From: Clostridia bacterium
GTDB lineage: Bacteria > Bacillota > Clostridia > Oscillospirales > Acutalibacteraceae
Length of the DNA stretch: 64,000 bases
Reading direction: 5' to 3'
Assembly (NCBI GenBank): GCA_017622555.1
Contig: JAGAQV010000027.1
Span: 1-64,000, forward strand
Numbering within the stretch: the first letter of the stretch is position 1; the number at the start of each line of letters is the position of its first letter. The notes beneath the pieces are model-generated. The model was given only the letters and a program-made list of their open reading frames with translations. It was not told the DNA's origin and made no database searches. A program made the translations under genes and the position numbers. Positions 1 through 8,955 of this stretch are shown here, in pieces.

Positions 1-1855
<1,855 letters not shown>

Positions 1856-2016
1856 AATTACTCCTTCTTTAGTATTATTTAAGAAAAATAAGTATATTTA
1901 TGTATTTTTTTATATTATAACGACTATTATATCATAGTTTTGGTAAATTTCAAGTAGGAATTGTTAAAAAAATATCATATTTAAAATTTTTGTAATAATA
2001 TTTAAATTTTATTGAG

Positions 2017-2045
2017 TTTACAGTCACAAATTTATGTGATATAAT
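2017..2045 (+). promoter_or_regulatory. Original uvrB promoter
   Basis: TTTACA (2017-2022), a 17-base spacer and TATAAT (2040-2045) form a near-consensus sigma-A promoter 43 bases before the first uvrB start. The rest of 1856-2088 is AT-rich sequence with nothing else recognisable. The promoter now drives only a truncated uvrB. Confidence 0.75.
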
Positions 2046-2088
2046 ATATAAAATGTATTTACAAATAATATTTAGGGGGTGAGCGAGA

Positions 2089-2361
2089 ATGGAAAAATTT
2101 GTTTTAAAAAGTGAGTATAAACCCACAGGTGACCAGCCCGAAGCTATAAAGCAGTTGGTTGATGGTATAAAAAGAGGAGATAAAGAGCAGGTGCTTCTCG
2201 GTGTTACCGGCTCGGGTAAGACCTTTACAATGGCAAATATTATTGCAGAAATTAACCGTCCAACACTCGTTCTTGCTCACAATAAAACCCTCGCCGCACA
2301 GCTTTGTAGTGAGTTTAAGGAATTTTTCCCTGACAATGCGGTGGAATATTTTGTTTCCTAT
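2089..2361 (+). pseudogene. uvrB: 5' fragment of host uvrB, cut by element insertion
   Basis: The first 91 codons match the N-terminus of UvrB, the excinuclease helicase-like subunit: the [11 protein letters not shown] start, Walker A GVTGSGKT, and [17 protein letters not shown]. Similarity stops right after VEYFVSY, where an intact protein continues with the YDYYQPEAY region. From there the frame runs through unrelated sequence to a stop at 2415. A complete uvrB lies 14.6 kb downstream, and its first 90 or so codons are clearly different at nucleotide level. I read this as the host's displaced 5' end left at the left edge of an inserted element. It would give a 108-residue non-functional product if translated. 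Confidence 0.9.
2347..2361 (+). repeat. Left attachment core (attL)
   Basis: 15-bp sequence TATTTTGTTTCCTAT inside the uvrB codons for YFVSY. It is repeated exactly at 17249-17263. The 12 bases before it also match the right copy except for one position, so the crossover could lie anywhere in about 27 bp. Confidence 0.75.
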
Positions 2362-2421
2362 CACAGTAAATACCCTAAAATGCGGGATTTAAGGCCATTT
2401 TTCGGGGGTTTTTAACACAAG

Positions 2422-2438
2422 ATAACACAGGATAACAC
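2422..2438 (+). repeat. Left-end inverted-repeat arm site
   Basis: ATAACACAGGATAACAC near the left end is the reverse complement, with two mismatches, of GTGTTACCGTGTGTTAT at 16829-16845 near the right end. Two GATAACAC units stand in tandem here. Paired repeats at both ends of an integrase-bearing element suggest recombinase or excisionase binding sites. Confidence 0.5.
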
Positions 2439-2455
2439 CATATAAATCAGATAAG

Positions 2456-2481
2456 TTTGTGACCTAAATTCGTGTAATGGC
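2456..2481 (+). repeat. Left-end 26-bp direct repeat
   Basis: 26 bp (TTTGTGACC then one variable base, then AAATTCGTGTAATGGC) repeated in the same orientation at 16875-16900 with a single mismatch. It probably marks element-end sequence read by the recombinases. Confidence 0.6.
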
Positions 2482-2507
2482 GAAAATGGTGTTTTTAGGA
2501 GAAATAT

Positions 2508-2708
2508 ATGCCTATTTTAAAGAAAGAGCAATACGCTGAGTTTTTACACAACTATTATATAGAACATTATGGCGAGAAGGACTCAGACTATTGGTATGAA
2601 CAACCCGCCGTAAACGTGTGGGTGTTTGCACGTGACAACAAAATCATAACATTAAAAAGCCACATCTTAAATGGCGAAGTGACTGAACAAATAGAAGATA
2701 AGAAATAA
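2508..2708 (+). CDS. Small acidic protein of unknown function
   Basis: 66-residue protein with a good ribosome-binding site (TTAGGAG, 7 bases before ATG). It is rich in Tyr, Trp and acidic residues (EHYGEKDSDYWYEQ, VNVWVFARDNKIITL). I recognise no family. It is the first gene inside the left end of the uvrB element and is followed directly by an intrinsic terminator, so it is a single-gene unit. No signal peptide or membrane segment is seen. It could be a small accessory or DNA-mimic-like protein, but that is only a guess from its charge. Confidence 0.6.
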   Translation: MPILKKEQYAEFLHNYYIEHYGEKDSDYWYEQPAVNVWVFARDNKIITLKSHILNGEVTEQIEDKK

Positions 2709-2728
2709 CATTATAAATATTAAGAGTT

Positions 2729-2765
2729 GACCCTAATTCGTTTATTCGAGTTAGGGTCTTTTTTT
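2729..2765 (+). terminator. Intrinsic terminator after 2508-2708
   Basis: GACCCTAATTCG and CGAGTTAGGGTC form a 12-base stem with one wobble (2729-2740 with 2747-2758), followed by a run of T. Confidence 0.85.
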
Positions 2766-2785
2766 ATTTCCTTATATAAATGAAA

Positions 2786-2823
2786 AGGGAGTGCAGATTT
2801 GAGGTCTGCACCCCTATTTTTTT
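2786..2823 (+). terminator. Intrinsic terminator
   Basis: GTGCAGA (2791-2797) pairs with TCTGCAC (2805-2811), extended by flanking AGGG/CCCT, and is followed by a T-rich tract. Confidence 0.6.
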
Positions 2824-2906
2824 GCCTTCAAAAAACTTTTTTTAATTTTTTTAAAAAATTTTTTTCAAAACTATGCATAAAATCGCCGATTTTTGACGTT
2901 AGGTGA
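2823..2906 (+). pseudogene. 3' relic of a second sigma-like gene
   Basis: An open frame of 27 codons ends KLCIKSPIFDVR then stop at 2904-2906. The complete sigma-like gene at 11490-12035 ends KLCIKNGIFDVI. The two DNA stretches 2867-2901 and 11996-12030 share 16 and 12 identical bases around a 7-base variable core. No start or helix-turn-helix part is present, so this is a leftover 3' end placed just before the parA leader. It suggests the element was assembled from related modules or was rearranged. Confidence 0.55.
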
Positions 2907-2969
2907 GGAAACAAAAATTTCCGATGTGAGGAAACCGAAATTTCCGAGCACTTTGACAACTGAATACAC

Positions 2970-3200
2970 ATTCGTTAGATACGTTACTTGTATCGGGGAA
3001 ACCCAAGCCGAGGTTGTAGAAGCGCCAAGACCTCCCTCAAGGGAGCGAGCGAGAAACTTTTATACAACGAGAATCCAAGTTGCTCTTGGAGGTGGCGATG
3101 ACAGATACAAGGAATAATGATACTTCCGTAATTCGCGGTCCGGCCACAAAGAAGGCGGGAAGGTGGAACTCCTATGGACTCGGTTCGCAACCGAGCATCT
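2970..3200 (+). ncRNA. Candidate structured RNA or leader upstream of parA
   Basis: The ~370 bases before parA hold no convincing gene but are richer in GC than their AT-rich flanks and full of stems: GATAC/GTATC (2978-2994), GTTGTA/TACAAC (3013-3018 with 3063-3068) enclosing CTCCC/GGGAG (3032-3045), CCAAG/CTTGG (3075-3089) and CTCGGTT/AACCGAG (3179-3195). A further hairpin, CTCAAAA/TTTTGAG then TTTT, sits at about 3257-3279 just before parA. It could be a long parAB leader, a centromere or transfer-origin-like region, or a stable RNA. The strand is assumed from parA. Confidence 0.35.
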
Positions 3201-3323
3201 AACGACTTCCCTTTGCGTTTGGGGTGTTGAGAACAAATAAAACGCACGACCAAAGCTCAAAAGTTTATTTTGAGTTTTGGTGGAACGAAAGTTTCAAATC
3301 TTAAAGAAAGGAGGAAACATCCG

Positions 3324-4145
3324 GTGAGCAAATGTAAAGTAATTGCGATTGCTAATCAAAAAGGTGGTGTTGGAAAAAGCACAACTGTATTCAATCTTGG
3401 AGCCGGCCTTGCAGCAGATGGCTACAAGGTATTATTAATCGACATTGACCCGCAGGGTGACTTAACAAAGATGTTGGGTAAGCGACAACCCCATGAACTT
3501 GACCTTACCTTAACGAATTGTATGTTTGATGTCATTAACGGAGTTGAGTCGGAAAACCGTGATGAAATTTTGAACCATCAAGAAGGTTTCGACTTTATTC
3601 CCGGAAATAAGACATTATCTGCACTTGAAGTAAACCTCGTAAATGTAATGAGTCGCGAAACTGTATTAAAAGGTTATATTGATGAACTCAAAGACAATTA
3701 CGATTATGTCCTTCTCGATTGCAGGCCTTCGCTTGGTATGTTAGTTATCAATGCTTTAACCGCGTCGGATTATGTTGTAATTCCCGTTCAAGCCGATTAT
3801 TTGGCGGCTGAGGATATGACCGAGCTTTTAAGCACAGTCAATCAAGTGAAACGACAACTTAACCCGAAACTCAAGGTCGGCGGAATATTCTTGACTATGG
3901 CTAATGAAACAAATTTTCGTAAAGATGTAGTTAGGAATGTGAAAGAATTATACGGTACATCTTTGCCGGTACTAAACGCGGTCATCCCATCTACTGTAAA
4001 ACTCGCGGAAATCAGTACGGCAGACAAAAGCATTTTCAAACACGCCCCAAATAGCAAAGCCGCAACAGCTTACGGTGTTTTAGTGAAGGAGGTGGAACAG
4101 ATTGGCGACAAGGAGCGTAAACGGACTGCTAACCTCAGTAGATAG
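3324..4145 (+). CDS. parA: ParA-family partition ATPase
   Basis: 273-residue ATPase of the ParA/Soj family, which moves DNA or positions complexes by ATP-driven dimerisation on DNA. Near the N-terminus is the deviant Walker A KGGVGKST. DIDPQGDLT follows, then DYVLLDCRPSLG (Walker B region) and VIPVQADYLAAEDM. I chose the GTG at 3324 because AAAGGAGG lies 9 bases before it; a longer frame opens upstream without a site. It overlaps the start of the ParB gene by 44 bases, so the two are translationally coupled. On an integrating element, ParA-ParB suggests a circular form that must be kept during division, or a conserved maintenance module. Confidence 0.92.
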   Translation: MSKCKVIAIANQKGGVGKSTTVFNLGAGLAADGYKVLLIDIDPQGDLTKMLGKRQPHELDLTLTNCMFDVINGVESENRDEILNHQEGFDFIPGNKTLSALEVNLVNVMSRETVLKGYIDELKDNYDYVLLDCRPSLGMLVINALTASDYVVIPVQADYLAAEDMTELLSTVNQVKRQLNPKLKVGGIFLTMANETNFRKDVVRNVKELYGTSLPVLNAVIPSTVKLAEISTADKSIFKHAPNSKAATAYGVLVKEVEQIGDKERKRTANLSR

Positions 4146-5043
4146 TCTGTTCACTACACAGCAAGAGCGCGATGAAGCAAATCTCAAAAAGATTTACGAT
4201 ATTCCGCTTTCGGAAATTGATGACTTTCCCGACCATCCGTATAAAGTTAATGATGATGAAGATATGGATAGACTTGTCGAGAGCATCAAAGAAAGAGGAA
4301 TTATCACTCCTGCTACCGTAAGGCAAAAAGAAGACGGAAGATATGAACTGATTTCCGGTCATAGGCGAAAACGAGCGTGTGAGATTGCAGAGATGGAAAC
4401 TCTGCGATGTGAAGTCGTTGAAATGACAAAGGACGAAGCAACAATTCTGATGGTTGAGAGTAACTACCAAAGGTCAAATATTCTCCCCTCAGAAAAAGCC
4501 TTTGCTTATAAAATGCGACTCGACGCTATGAAGCGACAAGGAAAACGTAACGATTTAACTTGTGCCACAGAGTTGCACAAGTCAGATGGTAAGAAAAGTC
4601 GCGATATTATTGCCGAAGAAACCGGAGAGAGTCACGAAATGATACGTATGTATGTTCGCTTGACTAATCTCGTTCCCGAAATGCTTGAGTATGTTGATGA
4701 AGGGCGAATGAAAATGCGCCCTGCGGTCGAACTTTCATATCTCGATGAAGAAAGTCAAAGAGATGTTGTTGACCGTATTGAAGAAACGGAGATTTTCCCA
4801 TCACACGCTCAAACAAGAAGAATGAGAAAACTGTTTGAAGAAGGCGCGCTTGATTATGATAAGGTGTCCGAAATTATGGAAGAAATTAAACCTAATCAAG
4901 TATCAAAGCGAAAGTTTTCGTATGAGAATTTACGCCAATACATTCCCGACTCTTACCCCGATAAGAAAGCAGAAGAACTTGTCATTAAAGCTCTTGACCA
5001 CTACTTTAGGTATCTGCAGAGGCAGAAAGAACAATCAAGATAA
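4102..5043 (+). CDS. parB: ParB/Spo0J-like DNA-binding partition protein
   Basis: 313-residue partner of ParA. The N-terminal ParB/Srx domain (about residues 35-125) contains ERGIITPATVR and the nucleotide-binding box ISGHRRKRACE. A helix-turn-helix region follows (GESHEMIRMYVRLTNLVPEML), then an acidic, helix-rich C-terminus. The start is TTG at 4102, preceded by AAGGAGGTGG inside the end of parA. A terminator follows at 5061. It should bind a parS-like site on the element; none could be picked out by eye. The family is clear. The partition role is inferred from pairing with ParA. Confidence 0.9.
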   Translation: MATRSVNGLLTSVDSLFTTQQERDEANLKKIYDIPLSEIDDFPDHPYKVNDDEDMDRLVESIKERGIITPATVRQKEDGRYELISGHRRKRACEIAEMETLRCEVVEMTKDEATILMVESNYQRSNILPSEKAFAYKMRLDAMKRQGKRNDLTCATELHKSDGKKSRDIIAEETGESHEMIRMYVRLTNLVPEMLEYVDEGRMKMRPAVELSYLDEESQRDVVDRIEETEIFPSHAQTRRMRKLFEEGALDYDKVSEIMEEIKPNQVSKRKFSYENLRQYIPDSYPDKKAEELVIKALDHYFRYLQRQKEQSR

Positions 5044-5060
5044 CTTAATATCGTAGGTAG

Positions 5061-5090
5061 CCGAGTTGAATAAAACAACTCGGTTTATTT
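5061..5090 (+). terminator. parAB terminator
   Basis: CCGAGTTG (5061-5068) pairs with CAACTCGG (5076-5083), followed by TTTATTTATT. Between here and the spoVG-like gene is a possible 23-codon frame: TTG at about 5125 after AGGAGGTGAC, with its stop overlapping the next ATG. It is too weak to call as a gene. Confidence 0.75.
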
Positions 5091-5185
5091 ATTGCCTATT
5101 TTTCGATAGGAGGTGACTTGAATTGTAGCAAACTAATTCACTTTAAGCCCAACAAAATTAAATTAAGAAACCGGAGGAAAAAACA

Positions 5186-5467
5186 ATGAAGTATCAGGTA
5201 AAAATTCGCAAGGTGTTTAACACCGACAAACCCGTAAAGGCATTGGCAAGTGTAACGATTGAGGAAAAAATCGCTATTCACGGCGTTCGCGTTGTAGAAA
5301 CTGAAAAAGGTCGTTTTGTTGCGATGCCCTACAGCATTTCTAAGGACAAGGATGGCAAGGACATCCGTCGTGATGTAGCTCATCCTATTTCCGCAGAAGC
5401 CCGCAAAGAGCTCGAAGATGCAGTTTTCGCTGCTTATGAAATCGCGCTCAAAGAAACCAATGAATAA
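5186..5467 (+). CDS. spoVG: SpoVG-family protein
   Basis: 93-residue protein of the SpoVG family, small site-specific nucleic-acid-binding regulators first known from sporulation and septation in Bacillus. Family hallmarks visible are the N-terminal KVRKV-like strand (KIRKVFNTDKPVKALASVTI), then GVRVVE, then a block like FVAMPYSISKDKDGKD, and DVAHPIS.EAR near the C-terminus. The site CCGGAGG precedes ATG by 9 bases. Being on a mobile element between parB and pilin-like genes, it is probably an element-borne paralogue rather than the chromosomal sporulation copy. Confidence 0.85.
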   Translation: MKYQVKIRKVFNTDKPVKALASVTIEEKIAIHGVRVVETEKGRFVAMPYSISKDKDGKDIRRDVAHPISAEARKELEDAVFAAYEIALKETNE

Positions 5468-5500
5468 TAAAAAATAAAAGAAAGTTTGAGGTAAAAGTTT

Positions 5501-5722
5501 ATGTTTAAGAAGATTTCTCAGAAGGTTAATTCCGCAGTATGCACCATTAAGTCCGCAGTTATGAGCCGTAAGGCAGAAGGCTATGTTGATTCCGGCGTAA
5601 AGATTCTTATCGCCGTTGTAATCGGTGCGCTTCTGCTCGGTGGCCTCTATGCACTCTTTAACTCTACCATTATGCCCACCGTAACCACCAAGATTACCGA
5701 GCTCTTTAACTTTGCCGGTTAA
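5501..5722 (+). CDS. Small single-pass pilin-like peptide, copy 1 (DUF6133 type)
   Basis: 73 residues: a basic, amphipathic N-terminus (MFKKISQKVNSAVCTIKSAV), then RKAEGYVDSG, then one hydrophobic helix (VKILIAVVIGALLLGGLYALF) and a short polar tail. The layout resembles Flp pilins, whose leader ends in Gly before a hydrophobic helix, and a prepilin peptidase is encoded next door. The glutamate usual five residues after the cleavage glycine is missing, so processing at EG-YVDS is uncertain. This matches, from memory, a Clostridia family of unknown function found in mobile elements. It is one of two tandem copies. Confidence 0.75.
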   Translation: MFKKISQKVNSAVCTIKSAVMSRKAEGYVDSGVKILIAVVIGALLLGGLYALFNSTIMPTVTTKITELFNFAG

Positions 5723-5780
5723 TCTATAGTCCGTCTATAAACCATTAAAAATTAAAAAAGAAAGTTTGAGGTAAAAATTT

Positions 5781-6002
5781 ATGTTTAAGAAGATTTCTCA
5801 GAAGGTTAATTCCGCAGTATGCACTGTTAAGTCCGCAGTTATGAGCCGTAAGGCAGAAGGTTACGTTGATTCCGGCGTAAAGATTCTTATTGCCGTTGTA
5901 ATCGGTGCGCTTCTGCTCACTCTGCTCTATACTCTCTTTAACTCTACCATTATGCCTACCGTAACCTCCAAGATTGCCGGTCTTTTCAACTACGCGGGCT
6001 AA
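5781..6002 (+). CDS. Small single-pass pilin-like peptide, copy 2 (DUF6133 type)
   Basis: 73 residues, same design as the preceding gene. The first 45 residues match apart from one conservative change (TI to TV). The helix end differs (LLLTLLYTLF) and the tail reads TSKIAGLFNYAG instead of TTKITELFNFAG. The leader and ribosome site are duplicated too, so both copies should be made at similar levels. Conservation at the N-terminus with drift at the C-terminus fits two subunits of one filament or membrane assembly. A very strong hairpin follows, which may set the ratio of these peptides to the downstream machinery. Confidence 0.75.
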   Translation: MFKKISQKVNSAVCTVKSAVMSRKAEGYVDSGVKILIAVVIGALLLTLLYTLFNSTIMPTVTSKIAGLFNYAG

Positions 6003-6016
6003 TAACACTTAATTTG

Positions 6017-6059
6017 TGCGGTGGGACACTTTCAAGCGGTGTCCCACCGCATCTTTTTT
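6017..6059 (+). terminator. Strong hairpin between pilin-like genes and pilus machinery
   Basis: TGCGGTGGGACAC (6017-6029) pairs perfectly over 13 bases with GTGTCCCACCGCA (6039-6051) and is followed by CTTTTTT. It probably works as a partial terminator so the small structural peptides are made in excess over the enzymes encoded downstream. Confidence 0.9.
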
Positions 6060-6074
6060 AAAAGGAGGTTTTTT

Positions 6075-6713
6075 ATGAATATGATGATACGACCGGTGAT
6101 ACCGGACATTTCAAAATTTTCAACCGATAATTGGCTAATGTTAGCTAATGTATTTATTCTAATTGCTCTTTCTGTATTAGCCGCTTTTTGTGTTAGTTCA
6201 TTTGCGGCAAATAAATGGAGTGGGAGCAAAGGCAAAACCGCGTTAGGTTTTATTGGAATCACACTCGCTTTTACTGTGCTGCTCATCTGTTTTTTTGGAT
6301 GTTCCGCTATCACGGTGCGAGGTATTATATTCTGCCTTATCCTCCTATTATCCTCTTATAGTGACATCAGAACAAGAGAATGTAGTGATTGGCTGCACGT
6401 AATGATTGTGATAGCGGCCTTTATCGGTTGTGACTTCGCAAATCTTCCTATGATGTTTATTTCGGCTATGTTCGTAGGCGGTATTATGCTTATGACTTTG
6501 CTTATTGCTAACTGTGATATTGGTGGTGCTGATATTAAATGCGCCGTTGCGTGTTCATTCCTTTTGGGATTTGAAAAAGGCGTGATAGCACTTGTTGGCG
6601 GTATGCTTTTAGCCGTACTATTAAACGCATTTAAAAACAAAGAAAAAAGACGAGGTGGATTTCCCCTCATACCTTACCTTACCGTTGGATATTTGGCGGT
6701 ATATTTAATCTAA
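6075..6713 (+). CDS. Prepilin peptidase, A24/TadV-CpaA type
   Basis: 212-residue polytopic membrane aspartic protease that removes the leader of type IV or Flp prepilins. Both family catalytic motifs are visible: SYSDIRTREC (Asp in the D-x-R-x-R-x context) and GGADIK, equivalent to GxGD. About six hydrophobic segments are present. The start at ATG 6075 follows AAAGGAGG at 7 bases. A longer GTG start at 6021 would lie inside the terminator hairpin and is unlikely. It leads the cpaB-cpaE-cpaF-like group, so its substrates are probably the two upstream peptides or pilins lost in the downstream deletion. Confidence 0.85.
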   Translation: MNMMIRPVIPDISKFSTDNWLMLANVFILIALSVLAAFCVSSFAANKWSGSKGKTALGFIGITLAFTVLLICFFGCSAITVRGIIFCLILLLSSYSDIRTRECSDWLHVMIVIAAFIGCDFANLPMMFISAMFVGGIMLMTLLIANCDIGGADIKCAVACSFLLGFEKGVIALVGGMLLAVLLNAFKNKEKRRGGFPLIPYLTVGYLAVYLI

Positions 6714-6726
6714 AGGAGGTTATATA

Positions 6727-7446
6727 GTGAAAAACAGAACTATTATCGGAATTGTTTGTATGGTTCTTGCAGTTGCAATTACCTTTTTGATTGCCCCCGT
6801 AGTCAACAACCTCACAAGCGATACCACATCGGTTATCCGCCTTGCAAAAGATGTTAAGCAGGGCTCTCCCATTACCGATGCGGATGTTGAGGAAGTGAAA
6901 GTTAAGACCGACACTATCCCTAACGGGGTCATCGTAAAGAAAAACGAAGTGGTTGGAAAATACGCCGCTTCTAACTTGTTTGCGGGTGACTATTTCACCA
7001 AAGCAAAAGTTTCGGGTGAAGCTAATACGGCTGACGATGTTTTCGCATCCCTTGATGGGAGCAAAATGGCGGTAAGTGTTACGATTGATACTTTTGCCGC
7101 AGGTCTTTCTGCAAAGCTTCAGAATGGGGATATTATCAGTATTATTGTAACACCTAAAAATGCAACGGAATCCATCATTCCCGGCGAACTTAAATATGTA
7201 AAAGTAGTTACAACTACTACCGCAGGTGGTATTGATAAAGATTCCATTGTAAAGAACGAAGACGGCAGTTATGAATTGCCGAGCACAATCACCGTTCTTG
7301 TAAACGAAAAACAGGCAAAGCTCTTGGCTCAGTATGAAGGAAACGCCGATATGCAGGCGGCCTTGGTTTATCGTGGAGATAAAGAAACGGCTAACAAGTT
7401 CCTTGCAAAGCAGAATGATTTTTTTGGAGGTAGTGTAAATGAGTAA
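6727..7446 (+). CDS. cpaB: CpaB/RcpC-like pilus assembly protein with SAF domain
   Basis: 239 residues with one N-terminal membrane helix (IIGIVCMVLAVAITFLI) and a SAF domain (VIRLAKDVKQGSPITDADVEEV, then KYAASNLFAGDYFTKAKV) that would lie outside the membrane. CpaB/RcpC proteins of Flp/Tad pili stabilise the pilus or its secretion channel. In monoderm bacteria without a secretin they probably act at the wall. The start is GTG after AAAGGAGG. The last codons overlap the next gene by 8 bases, so expression is coupled. Confidence 0.85.
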   Translation: MKNRTIIGIVCMVLAVAITFLIAPVVNNLTSDTTSVIRLAKDVKQGSPITDADVEEVKVKTDTIPNGVIVKKNEVVGKYAASNLFAGDYFTKAKVSGEANTADDVFASLDGSKMAVSVTIDTFAAGLSAKLQNGDIISIIVTPKNATESIIPGELKYVKVVTTTTAGGIDKDSIVKNEDGSYELPSTITVLVNEKQAKLLAQYEGNADMQAALVYRGDKETANKFLAKQNDFFGGSVNE

Positions 7447-8161
7447 GTTAATTGCAGTATGTGGTTCGCCCGAAAGTGGTAAAACAACACTCGCGTTAAA
7501 ACTTGCTCAAGAGCTCTATTATTCGATGAAAACATCGGTGCTTTTTCTTTCTGTGGACTTGACCGTGCCCATAATGGGATATATTTTCCCTCATTGTAAA
7601 GAGAGCGACCTATATTCCATTGGCAAAACCCTTGATAAAACCGACATTTATCGTGAAGACGTAATGAAACAGATTGTTACTGTTAAAACGATGATGAATT
7701 TCGGATATTTGGGCTTTAAGGCAGGAGAAAACAAATATTCCTACCCAAGACCCACAGAAGATAAGGTCTTAGAGCTTTTCCGTTGTATGAGCGAGATTGC
7801 AGATTATGTTGTTATCGACTGTGTGAGCGATAATGAAGATTTTATCTCAACTCTTGCAAGGCGCGAAGCTGATGTTGTAATCCAAGCTATTACGCCCGAC
7901 CTTAAGTGTATGACCTACTTCGCATCAAACGGCGATGCTTATTTAGGTTGTGCTGACAAAACGGCTATTGTTATGAATACTACCGAAAAGGATTTGTATT
8001 TACCTTTTGACGAAGTGAAAAATCATTTCAAGAAGGTTCAGTTCGTTTTGCCTTATAGCTATGCGCTTAAGCAGCAGACTATTACCGGTACTCTTTCCGA
8101 AAGACTTGCGGATAGAAAGTATAGGGAGGTTATTTCTAAACTTGCAAAGGCGGTGAGTTAA
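7439..8161 (+). CDS. CpaE/TadZ-like P-loop ATPase
   Basis: 240-residue MinD/ParA-like ATPase with Walker A GSPESGKTT at the N-terminus and IADYVVIDCVSDNED in the Walker B position. In Tad systems this subunit (CpaE/TadZ) localises pilus assembly. The lysine pattern of classic ParA (KGGVGKT) is replaced by ESGKTT, as in related actinomycete and firmicute forms. It sits between cpaB-like and cpaF-like genes with overlaps at both ends, which supports the assignment; on sequence alone it would only be called an AAA-type ATPase. Confidence 0.75.
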   Translation: MSKLIAVCGSPESGKTTLALKLAQELYYSMKTSVLFLSVDLTVPIMGYIFPHCKESDLYSIGKTLDKTDIYREDVMKQIVTVKTMMNFGYLGFKAGENKYSYPRPTEDKVLELFRCMSEIADYVVIDCVSDNEDFISTLARREADVVIQAITPDLKCMTYFASNGDAYLGCADKTAIVMNTTEKDLYLPFDEVKNHFKKVQFVLPYSYALKQQTITGTLSERLADRKYREVISKLAKAVS

Positions 8162-8955
8162 TGTCAACAAGAATTGCATTTGTACCGCTTTTAAGCAAGG
8201 TGCAGGAATATATTTCTACCCACTATGCGGCTTCTCTTTCTGATAGCAGAAAGTTTGGTCAGTTGAAGCCTTATATTGAAAAGTTCTTGAGGGATAACGG
8301 ATTTACCGTTGAGGGAATGACAACTAACGAACTTGCCGATAAGCTTTACTGTGAAATGGCGGAATATTCTGTTCTAACTAAATACCTTGGAAAAGATGAA
8401 ATTGAAGAAATCAATGTTAATGGTTGGGACGATATAGCCATTACTTACACCGATGGTCATATTGAGAAAGCCGATGAACACTTTTATAGCCCTACACACG
8501 CTGTTGATATTGTAAAAAGACTTTTACATCATAGCGGCATGATTATTGATAATGCCACCCCAATGTCGCAAGGACATTTGCCCGGAAATACTCGTATAAC
8601 CGCGCTAAAAGAACCCCTTGTTGATGATGATAGAGGTATCAGCGTATCAATCCGTCTTTTGCATCCTTCCCGCGTTAATCGTGAGCAGTTGGTTGCAGGT
8701 GGAAATGCAACACAGAAAATGATTGATTTCCTTTGTATGTGTTTGAGATACGGCGTTTCCTTTGTTGTAGCGGGTGCGACATCATCGGGTAAAACTACAT
8801 TGCTTAATGCCTTGCTAACCTCTATTCCCGATAATAAACGTATCTTCACTATTGAATCGGGTTCCCGTGAGTTATCTTTGGTTCGCACAAAAGATGGCAA
8901 GGTTATCAATAATGTTGTTCATACTCTTTCGCGACCGTCTGATAACGAAGCATAG
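8161..8955 (+). pseudogene. cpaF: CpaF/TadA-like secretion ATPase, truncated
   Basis: The N-terminal 260 codons are those of a CpaF/TadA hexameric ATPase, the motor for Flp pilus assembly: EYSVLTKYLGKDEIEEINVNGW, RISVSIRLLHP-like segment, Walker A GATSSGKTT and FTIESGSREL. Homology continues through HTLSRPSDNE and then stops. The Walker B, the RxxxxGE-type segment and the C-terminal catalytic half are missing. The frame meets a stop at 8955, immediately after joining another gene's interior. The membrane core genes (tadB, tadC) and minor pilins that normally follow are absent. A deletion therefore inactivated the pilus motor in this copy of the element, unless the assembly is wrong here. Confidence 0.85.

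Larger units (their letters stand above)
5477..6002 (+). repeat. Tandem duplication of a pilin-like gene with its leader
   Basis: Bases 5477-5722 and 5757-6002 are near-identical 246-bp copies, including the leader AAAGAAAGTTTGAGGTAAAA and the coding region. Differences cluster in the last third of the gene. Confidence 0.9.

Noticed and set aside
2893..3260. Overlapping open frames on both strands before parA (for example 2893-3117 plus, 2984-3253 minus)
   Set aside because: No ribosome sites, no family resemblance, and the DNA is dominated by stem structures. They are treated as by-products of a structured non-coding region.
5125..5190. 23-codon frame (TTG start) whose stop overlaps the spoVG-like start
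   Set aside because: The ribosome site is only 4 bases from the TTG and no relative is known to me. Possibly a coupling leader, but unsupported.
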